Assembly (NCBI RefSeq): GCF_002204795.1
Contig: NZ_NIXO01000061.1
Coordinates: 1-32,546 of the forward strand
Direction: 5' to 3'
Source of the DNA: Pseudomonas sp. K2I15
Lineage (GTDB): Bacteria > Pseudomonadota > Gammaproteobacteria > Pseudomonadales > Pseudomonadaceae
DNA: 32,546 bases
Shown here: positions 23,937 through 31,661 of the stretch, one piece after another
Position numbering within the stretch: position 1 is the stretch's first letter
Layout: every line of letters starts with the position of its first letter
Translations under genes and position numbers: made by a program
The notes under the pieces: model-generated
Databases searched by the model: none
The model's input: only the letters and a program-made list of their open reading frames with translations
What the model was told of the DNA's origin: nothing

Positions 23937-24866
23937 ATGAAACGCAAAATGCCCGGTCTCAACGCCCTTAAAGCTTTCGAAGTCGCCGGCAGTACCGGCA
24001 GTTTTACCCGGGCTGCCGAGCTGTTGAACGTGACGCAGAGTGCGGTCAGCCGCCAGGTGCGTCAGCTTGAAGAACAGTTGGGCGAGGCCCTGCTGGAGCG
24101 TCGGCACCATCACCTGGAACTGACCAGTGCCGGGCGTGTGTTGCTACGGGCGTTGCACCAGTCGTTCGACAAGATCGAGCTGACGGTGCGCAGTATTCAG
24201 CAGAAGTCCCATGCCAACCGCTTGCACATCAATGCGCCGCCGACGTTTACCAATCGCTGGTTGATGCCACGGTTGGGGCGCTTGCGTGAGCAGCATCCGG
24301 AATTGGAATTGAGCATTACCACGCGGTTGCAGGACAGCCTGGCGGAGACCAGTACGCTCGATTGTGCGATCCGGTTTGGGGATGGGGAATGGGATGGCTT
24401 GGACAGTTCGTTGTTGATTCAGGAGCGGCATATCGCGGTGTGTGCGCCGTCGTTGTATGCCCGGGAGTGGAGTGACGGGATTGATCTGAATCGCATGACG
24501 TTGTTGCATGTGTTGGCGCGAGAGGACCAGCGGTATTTGACGTGGAAGCATTGGCTGGATGCGGCGCGAATCAGTGGGGTTGATATCGAGGGTGGGTATG
24601 AGTTTGATCTGCTGGATCTGGCGATTCGGGCGGCGATCGATGGGTTGGGGATTACCATTGCCGATTGGCATATGGTGGCTTCGGAGTTGGCCAGTGGGCA
24701 GTTGACGCAGGTGCTGAATGTGCATGTGGAGGGGCATCAGTCGTATTGGTTGGTGACCCGGCCGGAGCAGACCGACTCGCCGCAGTTGCAGGTGTTTGCG
24801 CAGTGGTTGCAGGAGGAGATCTGGTTGGCGCAGCGGCAACTGGAGCCCTCTATGGCGGCTGGTTGA
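23937..24866 (+). CDS. LysR-family transcriptional regulator, GcvA-like
   Basis: A 309-residue regulator with the HTH in SFTRAAELLNVTQSAVSRQVRQLEEQLG and a GcvA-type effector domain beginning LHINAPPTFTNRWLMPRL. I choose the ATG at 23937 over the GTG at 23928; both have only a weak GAG upstream. It is divergent from the MFS gene with a palindromic operator between, and it is followed by repeats rather than a gene. It may regulate the MFS gene and itself. Confidence 0.9.
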   Translation: MKRKMPGLNALKAFEVAGSTGSFTRAAELLNVTQSAVSRQVRQLEEQLGEALLERRHHHLELTSAGRVLLRALHQSFDKIELTVRSIQQKSHANRLHINAPPTFTNRWLMPRLGRLREQHPELELSITTRLQDSLAETSTLDCAIRFGDGEWDGLDSSLLIQERHIAVCAPSLYAREWSDGIDLNRMTLLHVLAREDQRYLTWKHWLDAARISGVDIEGGYEFDLLDLAIRAAIDGLGITIADWHMVASELASGQLTQVLNVHVEGHQSYWLVTRPEQTDSPQLQVFAQWLQEEIWLAQRQLEPSMAAG

Positions 24867-24889
24867 GGCTGTGGGGTTTGTGTACATGT

Positions 24890-25293
24890 CCGTTGCGGCT
24901 AAACCGGCGTCCTGCCGGTTTACCCGCTCCTCAATACCTGCGTTCGGCCTCGGGCTGAATGGGGCAGGCAGATCAAAATCAAAAGCCAGATCAAAAGCAG
25001 AGCTGCTTTATGTGGGGGCTTGCTCGCGAAAAACCTGAGAGCGCCGCGTTCATTCAGGATGCCAGCGTCATCGTTAACGACCTTCGCGAGCAAGCCCGCT
25101 CCCACATTTTTGGACCGCGTTCGCGTTCGCGTTTGATTTTGCTTTTGACCTACACCACTCAAGCCGGCCGGTAGGCCGCTGTGTTCTTGATCTGCTGTTG
25201 ATCTTGATCTTAGGCGCCCCGTTAAACCACGCTGGCCGAACGCAGGTAGTACGGAGCGGGTAAACCGGCAGGACGCCGGTTTAGCCGCGACGG
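24890..25293. repeat. 404-bp element with 60-bp terminal inverted arms
   Basis: Arms at 24890-24949 and 25234-25293 are inverted copies differing at only a few positions. Each arm contains an internal hairpin TAAACCGGC-GTCCT-GCCGGTTTA. The centre holds a REP pair and mirrored GATCAAAA-type stretches. No transposase is present. It looks like a MITE-like or nested palindromic element, but I cannot match it to a named family. Confidence 0.8.
25010..25107. repeat. REP pair nested in the larger inverted repeat
   Basis: TGTGGGGGCTTGCTCGCGAA (left, with one change and a missing stretch relative to consensus) and TTCGCGAGCAAGCCCGCTCC (25083 onward) form an inverted pair, placed near the centre of the 404-bp element. 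Confidence 0.85.
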
Positions 25294-25299
25294 GCCAGG

Positions 25300-25460
25300 G
25301 ACGGGCCGTCGCGGCGGCCCGCGCAGTAATACCGGAGAGAGGGCACACCGAGCCTAAGCGAGGTGCCGAGTGGTGGGGCAAGAGCGTTTTGCTTACTTTT
25401 GCGCTGTTCAAAAGTGAGCCGCTGTAAGAGCGGAACCATAGGAGGCTGTTACCTAATAAC
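25300..25460. repeat. Dispersed Pseudomonas intergenic repeat
   Basis: The segment containing CGAGCCTAAGCGAGGTGCCG, GGGGCAAGAGCGTTTTGCTT and GCTGTAAGAGCGGAACC resembles a non-coding repeat I recall as common between Pseudomonas genes. It includes small hairpins, such as GGGCCG-TCGCGG-CGGCCC at its left edge. The exact boundaries are approximate. Confidence 0.55.
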
Positions 25461-25471
25461 GGATATGTACA

Positions 25472-25505
25472 CAATCAATCAATCAATCAACCAACCAATC
25501 AACCC
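25472..25505. repeat. Tetranucleotide tract (CAAT)n / CAAC
   Basis: About four consecutive CAAT units are followed by degenerate CAAC/CAAT units. The tract overlaps the stop codon of the GFA gene, so slippage could alter the last residues of that protein. Confidence 0.75.
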
Positions 25506-25984
25506 AGCCCCAACCGCTCATGCCACTCAGAAATCGACTCCTCAGGATACTCATCAAACCGCAAATCCCTCGGCCGAACACTCACCTCAACCCAGGGCGC
25601 CCTCGACCCCAACATCAAATGCGTATGCTCCGGCGGCACCGGCAACGGCGTATCAATCGCCGAAGCAAACGGATGAATCAACTCCGGCCACTGCGGGCTG
25701 AACAACCACAACCCCGACCCACACTGCGAACAAAAATGCCGCTCAGCCGCACTCGCATGCGCCCGGCTATCCCCCGGCCCCTTCATCCGCGCGTGATAAA
25801 CCGAAATCAACTTGCGCCCCCGCACCCTCAAACTCTTGGCATCGCCGCCAAGGTTGATCGCATACCCACCACCCCCCTGAGTCTTGCGACAAATCGAGCA
25901 ATAACACCGCTGATACGGATACGGAAAAGCACTCTCAAGACTGAACGTAACCGCGCCGCAATGGCAGGAACCTTCAAGCTGCAT
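25499..25984 (-). CDS. GFA-family (CENP-V/GFA) zinc protein
   Basis: A 161-residue protein of the glutathione-dependent formaldehyde-activating enzyme (GFA) fold. All seven zinc-binding cysteines are present: C7 and C9 (SCHCG), C27, C29 and C32 (CYCSICRK), C85 and C88 (FCSQCGSG). The founding member Gfa was proposed to join formaldehyde to glutathione, but most family members have unknown function. The start at 25984 has AAGGAG eight bases upstream; the longer reading to 26014 is not needed. It lies 43 bp downstream of the itcR-like gene on the same strand and could be read through from it. Confidence 0.9.
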   Translation of the reverse strand: MQLEGSCHCGAVTFSLESAFPYPYQRCYCSICRKTQGGGGYAINLGGDAKSLRVRGRKLISVYHARMKGPGDSRAHASAAERHFCSQCGSGLWLFSPQWPELIHPFASAIDTPLPVPPEHTHLMLGSRAPWVEVSVRPRDLRFDEYPEESISEWHERLGLG

Positions 25985-26027
25985 GACCTGATCTCCTTCG
26001 AAAAAGGTGAACATCCCTCACAGCAGC

Positions 26028-26939
26028 TTAGGCGCCCGACAACCGTGGCGGTTCCATCTCCGGCATCAAGGTCGCGATCAACGCACGAATGGTCCCCGGC
26101 AGCGCCTCCAGCTCCCGCACCAGAATACTGCGCTCACGCACCGCCCAAACCTCATCCAGCTTCACCGTCACCAACTGCATCGTTCGGCTGTGCCGCACTG
26201 CCGCCGACTCGGGAATAATGCCGATCCCTACGCCAGCCTCGACCATCCGGCAGATCGCCTCGAAGCTCGACATCTGAATCCGCAACGACAAATGCTTGCC
26301 CAACCGCTCCACATGCTCGCGCAGAAAACTCAGCAACGTGCTGCCGTCATGCAAGCCGATATGCTGATACGCCAGGGTTTGCTCCAGCGTCACCGAAGGC
26401 AGGCCCGCCAGCGGATGCCCCACCGGCACCGTCAACACCAGGTGGTCGGTGCTGAAATGCAGCACCTGCAAGCCCGACGCTTCCACGGGGCCAGCGATGA
26501 TGCCCATGTCACTGGTACCGTCGAGCACGCCCCGCACGATGTCCCGCGACAACCGCTCCTGCAGGTCCACCGTCACGCCGGGCCGCTGGGACAGAAAGCC
26601 GGCCAGCACTTCGGGAAGGAACTCGGTCACCGCCGTGGTGTTGGCGAAAATGCGGATATGCCCGGCCGAATCGATGCCGTACTGGGTGAACTCGCTTTTC
26701 AGGTAATCCACCTGGCGCATGATCAACCGTGCGTGGTGCAACAGCCTTTCACCCGCCGGAGTGATTTCCACGCCACGGCTGTCGCGGTACAGCAGGCGCG
26801 TGTCGAGTTGGCCTTCCAGGGCCTTGATCCGCGCGCTGGCGGCGGCCGGTGAGAGGAACGCGCGCCTGGCGCCCTGGGTCAGGCTGGGGGATTCGGCGAT
26901 ATGGATAAACAGGCGTAAGTCAGCCAGATCAAAGTGCAT
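26028..26939 (-). CDS. itcR: LysR-family regulator of itaconate degradation (ItcR-like)
   Basis: A 303-residue LysR protein. The HTH contains SLTQGARRAFLSPAAASARIKALEGQL, and the effector domain starts near IRIFANTTAVTEFLPEVL. It is divergent from the itaconate operon, the same position and orientation as PA0877 in P. aeruginosa, whose product (ItcR) activates the cluster in response to itaconate. A perfect inverted repeat lies between the divergent starts. Assignment to ItcR rests on this gene order rather than on sequence identity that I could compute. Confidence 0.85.
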   Translation of the reverse strand: MHFDLADLRLFIHIAESPSLTQGARRAFLSPAAASARIKALEGQLDTRLLYRDSRGVEITPAGERLLHHARLIMRQVDYLKSEFTQYGIDSAGHIRIFANTTAVTEFLPEVLAGFLSQRPGVTVDLQERLSRDIVRGVLDGTSDMGIIAGPVEASGLQVLHFSTDHLVLTVPVGHPLAGLPSVTLEQTLAYQHIGLHDGSTLLSFLREHVERLGKHLSLRIQMSSFEAICRMVEAGVGIGIIPESAAVRHSRTMQLVTVKLDEVWAVRERSILVRELEALPGTIRALIATLMPEMEPPRLSGA

Positions 26940-26963
26940 GCAAGGCTCCGGGTGCGGTCAGCG

Positions 26964-26984
26964 GCGTTCAGCATAGCCGAACGC
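26964..26984. promoter_or_regulatory. Inverted repeat operator for ItcR-like regulator
   Basis: GCGTTC-AGCATAGCC-GAACGC has 6-bp perfect arms and contains a T-N11-A core. It sits in the 128-bp region between the divergent regulator and hydratase genes, as expected for a LysR binding site. Confidence 0.65.
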
Positions 26985-27067
26985 TGCTTTATTGAAATGC
27001 AAATTCTCAGAACGGCCACGGCCCAGCATGATCCGGTTCAGATTCCCTGCCCGAGGACATGCACCTG

Positions 27068-27886
27068 ATGAGCGCCACAGACTGGATCGGCCGTAGCGAA
27101 ACAGCCCACGACCACTTGAGCCACAACCTGCTCAAACGCATCGCCGCCACCTTTGGTGAAGCGGTACCGGCAGATGGCGAGGCGGTTCCGCCGTTGTGGC
27201 AATGGTGTTTTTTCCAGGACCCGCTACCGGAATCCGCCCTGGGCGGTGACGGCCATCCGGCCCGTGGCGGGTTCCTGCCGCCGGCCGATAACCGCAACCG
27301 CATGTGGGCCGGTGGGCGCATCGAGTTCTTTCACGCACTACGTGCCGGTGAGTCCGCCACTCGCGTGTCGACCATCACCCAGGTGCAAGAAAAAACCGGC
27401 CGCACCGGCTCGCTGCTGTTCGTCACCGTGCGCCACGACTATTCCCAGGATGGCCGCCTGGCCCTGCGCGAAGAACAGGACATCGTCTACCGCGAACCCA
27501 CGCCGCCCAAGCAGGGCAGTGGTGATGCATTGCCTGAAGGCGATTGGCGCGAAGCGATCGACCCCACGCCAACCCTGCTGTTTCGCTACAGCGCCGTGAC
27601 CTTCAACGGCCATCGCATTCACTACGACTACCCCTACGTCACCGGCACCGAAGGGTATTCGGGGCTGGTGGTGCACGGGCCGCTGATCGCCACCTTGAGC
27701 CTGCGCGCGTTTTGCCGCGCAAACCCTGCGGCCACGTTGCGCCGTTTCTCGTATCGCGGCGTGCGCCCATTGATCGCCCCGCAACCCTTTGCAGTCGGCG
27801 GGCGCATCACCGCGCCAGGCGTGGCTGAACTGTGGGCGGGCAACGCTGACGGCCTGGCCCAGCGCGCCGAACTGCATTTCGAATAA
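27068..27886 (+). CDS. ich: Itaconyl-CoA hydratase (MaoC/FAS1-type dehydratase)
   Basis: A 272-residue double hot-dog protein. It is the second step of itaconate degradation, hydrating itaconyl-CoA to (S)-citramalyl-CoA. The N-terminal half is a FAS1-type dehydratase domain (RIEFFHALRAGE, then DIVYRE). The C-terminal half carries the hydratase motif FNGHRIHYDYPYV followed by YSGLVVHGPL, with the catalytic Asp-His pair. Two in-frame ATGs exist, at 27059 and 27068; I favour 27068 because GAGG lies 11 bases upstream of it but only 2 bases from the other. It is the first gene of a tight operon. Confidence 0.88.
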   Translation: MSATDWIGRSETAHDHLSHNLLKRIAATFGEAVPADGEAVPPLWQWCFFQDPLPESALGGDGHPARGGFLPPADNRNRMWAGGRIEFFHALRAGESATRVSTITQVQEKTGRTGSLLFVTVRHDYSQDGRLALREEQDIVYREPTPPKQGSGDALPEGDWREAIDPTPTLLFRYSAVTFNGHRIHYDYPYVTGTEGYSGLVVHGPLIATLSLRAFCRANPAATLRRFSYRGVRPLIAPQPFAVGGRITAPGVAELWAGNADGLAQRAELHFE

Positions 27887-27917
27887 ACCTCCAAGAACAA
27901 CAGGCGGAGAGCCGTTA

Positions 27918-29081
27918 ATGAACCCGAATCACAACGAAGAACTGAATGCCATCCGCGAAGGCGTACGCGCACTGTGCGCCGAGTTCGACGCTGCCTACTG
28001 GCGCAAGGTCGACGAAGAAAAAGGCTTCCCGCAAGCCTTCGTCAAGGCCCTGACCGACGCCGGCTGGCTGTCGGCGATGATTCCCGAAGAATACGGCGGC
28101 TCGGGCCTCGGGCTGGCAGAAGCCTCGGTGATTCTGGAGGAAGTGAACCGCTGCGGCGGCAACTCCGGCACCGTCCACGGCCAGATGTACAACATGTTCA
28201 CCTTGCTGCGCCACGGCAGCGACGCGCAGAAAAGCTTCTACCTGCCCAAGCTCGCCAGCGGCGAATTGCGCCTTCAGTCAATGGCGGTGACCGAGCCGAC
28301 CACCGGCACTGACACCACCAAGATCAAGACCACCGCCATCAAGCGTGGCGACAAGTACGTGATCAACGGCCAGAAGGTCTGGATCTCGCGGGTGCAGCAT
28401 TCCGACCTGATGATCCTGCTGGCCCGCACCACGCCACTGGCTGAAGTGAAGAAAAAGTCCGAAGGCATGTCGATTTTCCTGGTCGATCTGCGTCAAGCCA
28501 TCGGCAACGGCCTGACCGTGCAGCCCATCGCCAACATGGTCAATCACGAGACCAACGAGCTGTTCTTCGACAACCTGGAATTGCCACTCGACAGCCTGAT
28601 TGGCGAGGAGGGCAAGGGCTTCCGCTACATCCTTGACGGCCTGAATGCCGAGCGCACCCTGATTGCTGCCGAGTGTATTGGCGACGGTCGCTGGTTTATC
28701 GAGAAAGCCAGTGCCTATGCCCGCGACCGCGTGGTGTTTGGCCGGCCGATCGGGCAGAACCAGGGCGTGCAGTTCCCGATTGCCGAAGCGCATATCGAGA
28801 TTGAAGCGGCCGACTTGATGCGCTGGCGTGCCTGTGAGGAATACGACAGCGGCGCCAACGCCGGGGCCAGCGCCAACATGGCCAAGTACCTGGCGGCCAA
28901 GGCCTCGTGGGAAGCGGCCAACGCCTGCCTGCAAACCCACGGCGGCTTCGGGTTTGCCTGCGAATACGACGTGGAGCGCAAGTTCCGCGAGACCCGCCTG
29001 TACCAGGTCGCGCCGATCTCCACCAACCTGATCCTGTCCTATGTAGCCGAGCATTTGCTCGAGCTGCCGCGCAGCTTCTGA
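27918..29081 (+). CDS. Acyl-CoA dehydrogenase of the itaconate cluster
   Basis: A 387-residue flavoenzyme, the counterpart of PA0879. It shows AVTEPTTGTDTTKIKTTA in the middle domain (the FAD/substrate loop) and QTHGGFGFACEYDVERKFRE near the C terminus. The Glu that follows in medium-chain enzymes (IYEGT) is replaced here by VAPIS. Instead E245 in GLNAERTLIAAE occupies the position of the base in isovaleryl-CoA dehydrogenase. Its role in itaconate use is unproven; it may oxidise a related branched C5-CoA ester. GGAG lies nine bases before the start at 27918, and the next gene begins 10 bp downstream. Confidence 0.9.
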   Translation: MNPNHNEELNAIREGVRALCAEFDAAYWRKVDEEKGFPQAFVKALTDAGWLSAMIPEEYGGSGLGLAEASVILEEVNRCGGNSGTVHGQMYNMFTLLRHGSDAQKSFYLPKLASGELRLQSMAVTEPTTGTDTTKIKTTAIKRGDKYVINGQKVWISRVQHSDLMILLARTTPLAEVKKKSEGMSIFLVDLRQAIGNGLTVQPIANMVNHETNELFFDNLELPLDSLIGEEGKGFRYILDGLNAERTLIAAECIGDGRWFIEKASAYARDRVVFGRPIGQNQGVQFPIAEAHIEIEAADLMRWRACEEYDSGANAGASANMAKYLAAKASWEAANACLQTHGGFGFACEYDVERKFRETRLYQVAPISTNLILSYVAEHLLELPRSF

Positions 29082-29091
29082 GGGCCCGACC

Positions 29092-30441
29092 ATGAGCCAT
29101 ACCCAAGCGCTGTGCCGGTTCCTCGCCGAGTTGAAGTACGAACAATTGCCGGACGACGTGCTTGCCCGCACCGAAGACCTGTTCCTCGACTGGCTCGCCT
29201 CAGCACTGGCCAGTAAGGGCGCGCATCCGATCCCGCTGTTCGAGCGTTATGCCCGCAGGATGGGCCCGGCCAATGGCCCTGCGCAAGTGATCGTCAATGG
29301 CGACAGCAGCAGTGCGTATTTTGCTGCGCTGGTGAACGGTGCGTCGTCGCACCTGGTGGAGCAGGACGACCTGCACAACAGCTCGGTATTGCACCCGGCG
29401 ACCGTGGTATTTCCGGCTGCATTTGCGGCGGCGCAAGACCTCGGAAAGTCCGGGCGTGAACTGCTGCTGGCCTCGGTAGCCGGTTACGAAGCGGGGATTC
29501 GCATCGGTGAATTCATGGGCCGTTCCCACTACCGGATCTTCCACACCACGGCTACCGTCGGCACCCTCGCGGCGGCCGTTGCGGTGGGTAAATTGCTCGA
29601 CTTCAACCAAGAGCAGTTCACCAACCTGCTGGGCAGTGCCGGCACTCAAGCAGCCGGTTTGTGGGAGTTCCTGCGCGATGCTGCCGACTCCAAACAACTG
29701 CACACCGCCAAGGCGGCTGCCGATGGCTTGTTGGCCGCGTATCTGACGGCGGACGGGCTGACCGGTGCGCGCAATATTCTGGAAGGCGACCAGGGTATGG
29801 CGGCGGGCATGTCCACCGACGCAGACCCGGGCAAATTATCGGATCGCCTCCGCAGCCGCTGGGCGTTGCTGGAAACCTCGTTCAAGTTCCACGCTTCGTG
29901 CCGCCACACCCATCCGGCTGCGGATGCGCTGCTGGATCTGATGGAGCGTGAAGGCCTCAGCCATGAGCAAATCACCCATGTGGAAACCCGCGTTCACCAA
30001 GGCGCCATTGACGTATTGGGCCGGGTGACGCTGCCGCAGACCGTGCACCAGGCCAAGTTCTCCATGGGCACCGTGCTGGGCCTGATTGCCGTGCATGGCA
30101 AGGCCGGGCTGACCGAATTTCATGAACTGGCCCTAAACGATGCGGCCGTGGCGGCGTTTCGCGACAAGGTCAGCATGACCCTCGACGATGAGGTCGACGG
30201 TGCCTATCCCCAACGCTGGCTGGGCCGGGTCATCGTGACCACGGTGGATGGCCGCACCTTGCACGGCGCTATCGACGAACCCAAGGGCGATCCCGGCAAC
30301 ACGCTGAACCGCGCAGAGCTGGCCGACAAATTCCAGCGCCTGACCCAATTCAGCGGCGCCCGCACGCCCGCGCAAACCGCCGGGCTGATCGAAAAAGTCT
30401 GGGATCTGCGCAACGCCGTGTCCCTGGCTCACTGGCTTTAA
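29092..30441 (+). CDS. MmgE/PrpD family protein of the itaconate cluster
   Basis: A 449-residue protein of the PrpD superfamily, which includes 2-methylcitrate dehydratase, iminodisuccinate epimerase and cis-aconitate decarboxylase (ACOD1). The active-site stretch VEQDDLHNSSVLHP (residues 89-102) and SFKFHASCRHTHPA are visible. It is the counterpart of PA0881. In its operon it could act on a C5 or C6 dicarboxylate or tricarboxylate feeding into itaconate, but no reaction is established for this subgroup. It lies 10 bp after the acyl-CoA dehydrogenase and 9 bp before the CoA transferase. Confidence 0.9.
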   Translation: MSHTQALCRFLAELKYEQLPDDVLARTEDLFLDWLASALASKGAHPIPLFERYARRMGPANGPAQVIVNGDSSSAYFAALVNGASSHLVEQDDLHNSSVLHPATVVFPAAFAAAQDLGKSGRELLLASVAGYEAGIRIGEFMGRSHYRIFHTTATVGTLAAAVAVGKLLDFNQEQFTNLLGSAGTQAAGLWEFLRDAADSKQLHTAKAAADGLLAAYLTADGLTGARNILEGDQGMAAGMSTDADPGKLSDRLRSRWALLETSFKFHASCRHTHPAADALLDLMEREGLSHEQITHVETRVHQGAIDVLGRVTLPQTVHQAKFSMGTVLGLIAVHGKAGLTEFHELALNDAAVAAFRDKVSMTLDDEVDGAYPQRWLGRVIVTTVDGRTLHGAIDEPKGDPGNTLNRAELADKFQRLTQFSGARTPAQTAGLIEKVWDLRNAVSLAHWL

Positions 30442-30450
30442 GGAGCTGTC

Positions 30451-31647
30451 ATGACTGCTAATCAACGACCGCTGGACGGCATCACCGTCGTCAGCCTGGA
30501 ACACGCGATTGCCGCGCCGTTCTGCACCCGCCAGTTGGCCGACCTTGGCGCGCGGGTGATCAAGATCGAACGCCCGGGCGCCGGTGACTTTGCCCGTGGC
30601 TACGACGAACGCGTGCGCGGCCTGGCCTCGCATTTTGTGTGGACCAACCGCTCCAAGGAAAGCCTGACCCTGGACCTCAAGCACGATGAGGCCGGGGACA
30701 TTCTGGAAACCCTGCTGGCCGACGCCGACGTGCTGGTGCAGAACCTCGCACCGGGCGCAGCGGCGCGGAGGGGGCTGTCATTTGAGGCGCTGCATGAGCG
30801 CTTCCCGCGCCTGATCGTCTGCGACATCTCCGGCTACGGTGAGGGCGGGCCTTACGAGAAAAAGAAAGCCTACGACCTGCTGATCCAAAGTGAAGGCGGC
30901 TTCCTCTCGGTAACCGGTGGGCCGGGCGACGACCAGATGGCCAAGGCCGGCTGCTCCATCGCCGACATCTCCGCCGGGATGTACGCCTACAGCGGCATCC
31001 TTTCGGCGCTGCTGTTGCGGGGCAAAACCGGGCAGGGCAGTCGCATCGACGTGAGCATGCTGGAAAGCCTGGTGGAGTGGATGGGCTACCCGATGTACTA
31101 CGCCTTCGACGGTGCACCCCAGCCACCGCGCGCCGGAGCTGCGCATTCGACGATCTACCCATACGGGCCGTTTCCTACCGGCGACGGCGGCACGGTGATG
31201 CTCGGTTTGCAGAACGAGCGTGAATGGGCGGCGTTCTGCGACAAGGTGCTGCTCACGCCTGCGCTTGCCACCGACGAGCGTTTTTCGGCCAACTTCAAAC
31301 GTTCGGAAAACCGCGACGAGCTGCGCCAGATCATCGTCGACAGCTTCGCGCAGATGAGCGCTGAAGCCGTGATCCAGCGCCTGGAAGACGCGCAAATCGC
31401 CAGTGCCCGGGTCAACGACATGCAGGGTGTATGGGACCACCCACAGCTCAAGGCCCGCGACAGCTGGCGCGAAGTCGACAGCCCGGCGGGCAAATTACCG
31501 TCGTTGCTGCCACCGGCGCGCAATGCAGCGTTCACCCCACGGATGGACGCGGTGCCAGGGCTGGGGCAGCACAGCCAAGAGATTCTGGACCAGTTGGGTT
31601 ATTCCGCTGACGCCATCGACAGCCTGCGTGCACGCGGCGTTATCTAA
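30451..31647 (+). CDS. ict: Itaconate CoA-transferase (CaiB/BaiF class III)
   Basis: A 398-residue class III CoA transferase. It is the first step of the pathway, moving CoA (from succinyl-CoA in P. aeruginosa Ict) to itaconate. The family start is clear (LDGITVVSLEHAIAAPFCTRQLADLGARVIKIE), and the catalytic Asp that becomes a mixed anhydride is D172 in ADISAGMYAY. AAGGAG lies upstream of the start. Position between the PrpD-like and lyase genes equals PA0882, which supports the itaconate assignment over other CaiB substrates. Confidence 0.9.
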   Translation: MTANQRPLDGITVVSLEHAIAAPFCTRQLADLGARVIKIERPGAGDFARGYDERVRGLASHFVWTNRSKESLTLDLKHDEAGDILETLLADADVLVQNLAPGAAARRGLSFEALHERFPRLIVCDISGYGEGGPYEKKKAYDLLIQSEGGFLSVTGGPGDDQMAKAGCSIADISAGMYAYSGILSALLLRGKTGQGSRIDVSMLESLVEWMGYPMYYAFDGAPQPPRAGAAHSTIYPYGPFPTGDGGTVMLGLQNEREWAAFCDKVLLTPALATDERFSANFKRSENRDELRQIIVDSFAQMSAEAVIQRLEDAQIASARVNDMQGVWDHPQLKARDSWREVDSPAGKLPSLLPPARNAAFTPRMDAVPGLGQHSQEILDQLGYSADAIDSLRARGVI

Positions 31648-31661
31648 TAAGGAATTGAGCT

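Larger units (their letters stand above)
24867..25498. other. Non-coding repeat-rich region
   Basis: No credible gene lies in these 632 bp. They are almost wholly repeats: a 404-bp element with 60-bp inverted arms, a nested REP pair, a further dispersed Pseudomonas repeat, and a tetranucleotide tract at the right edge. The short open frames have no ribosome-binding sites and run through the repeats. Confidence 0.8.
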
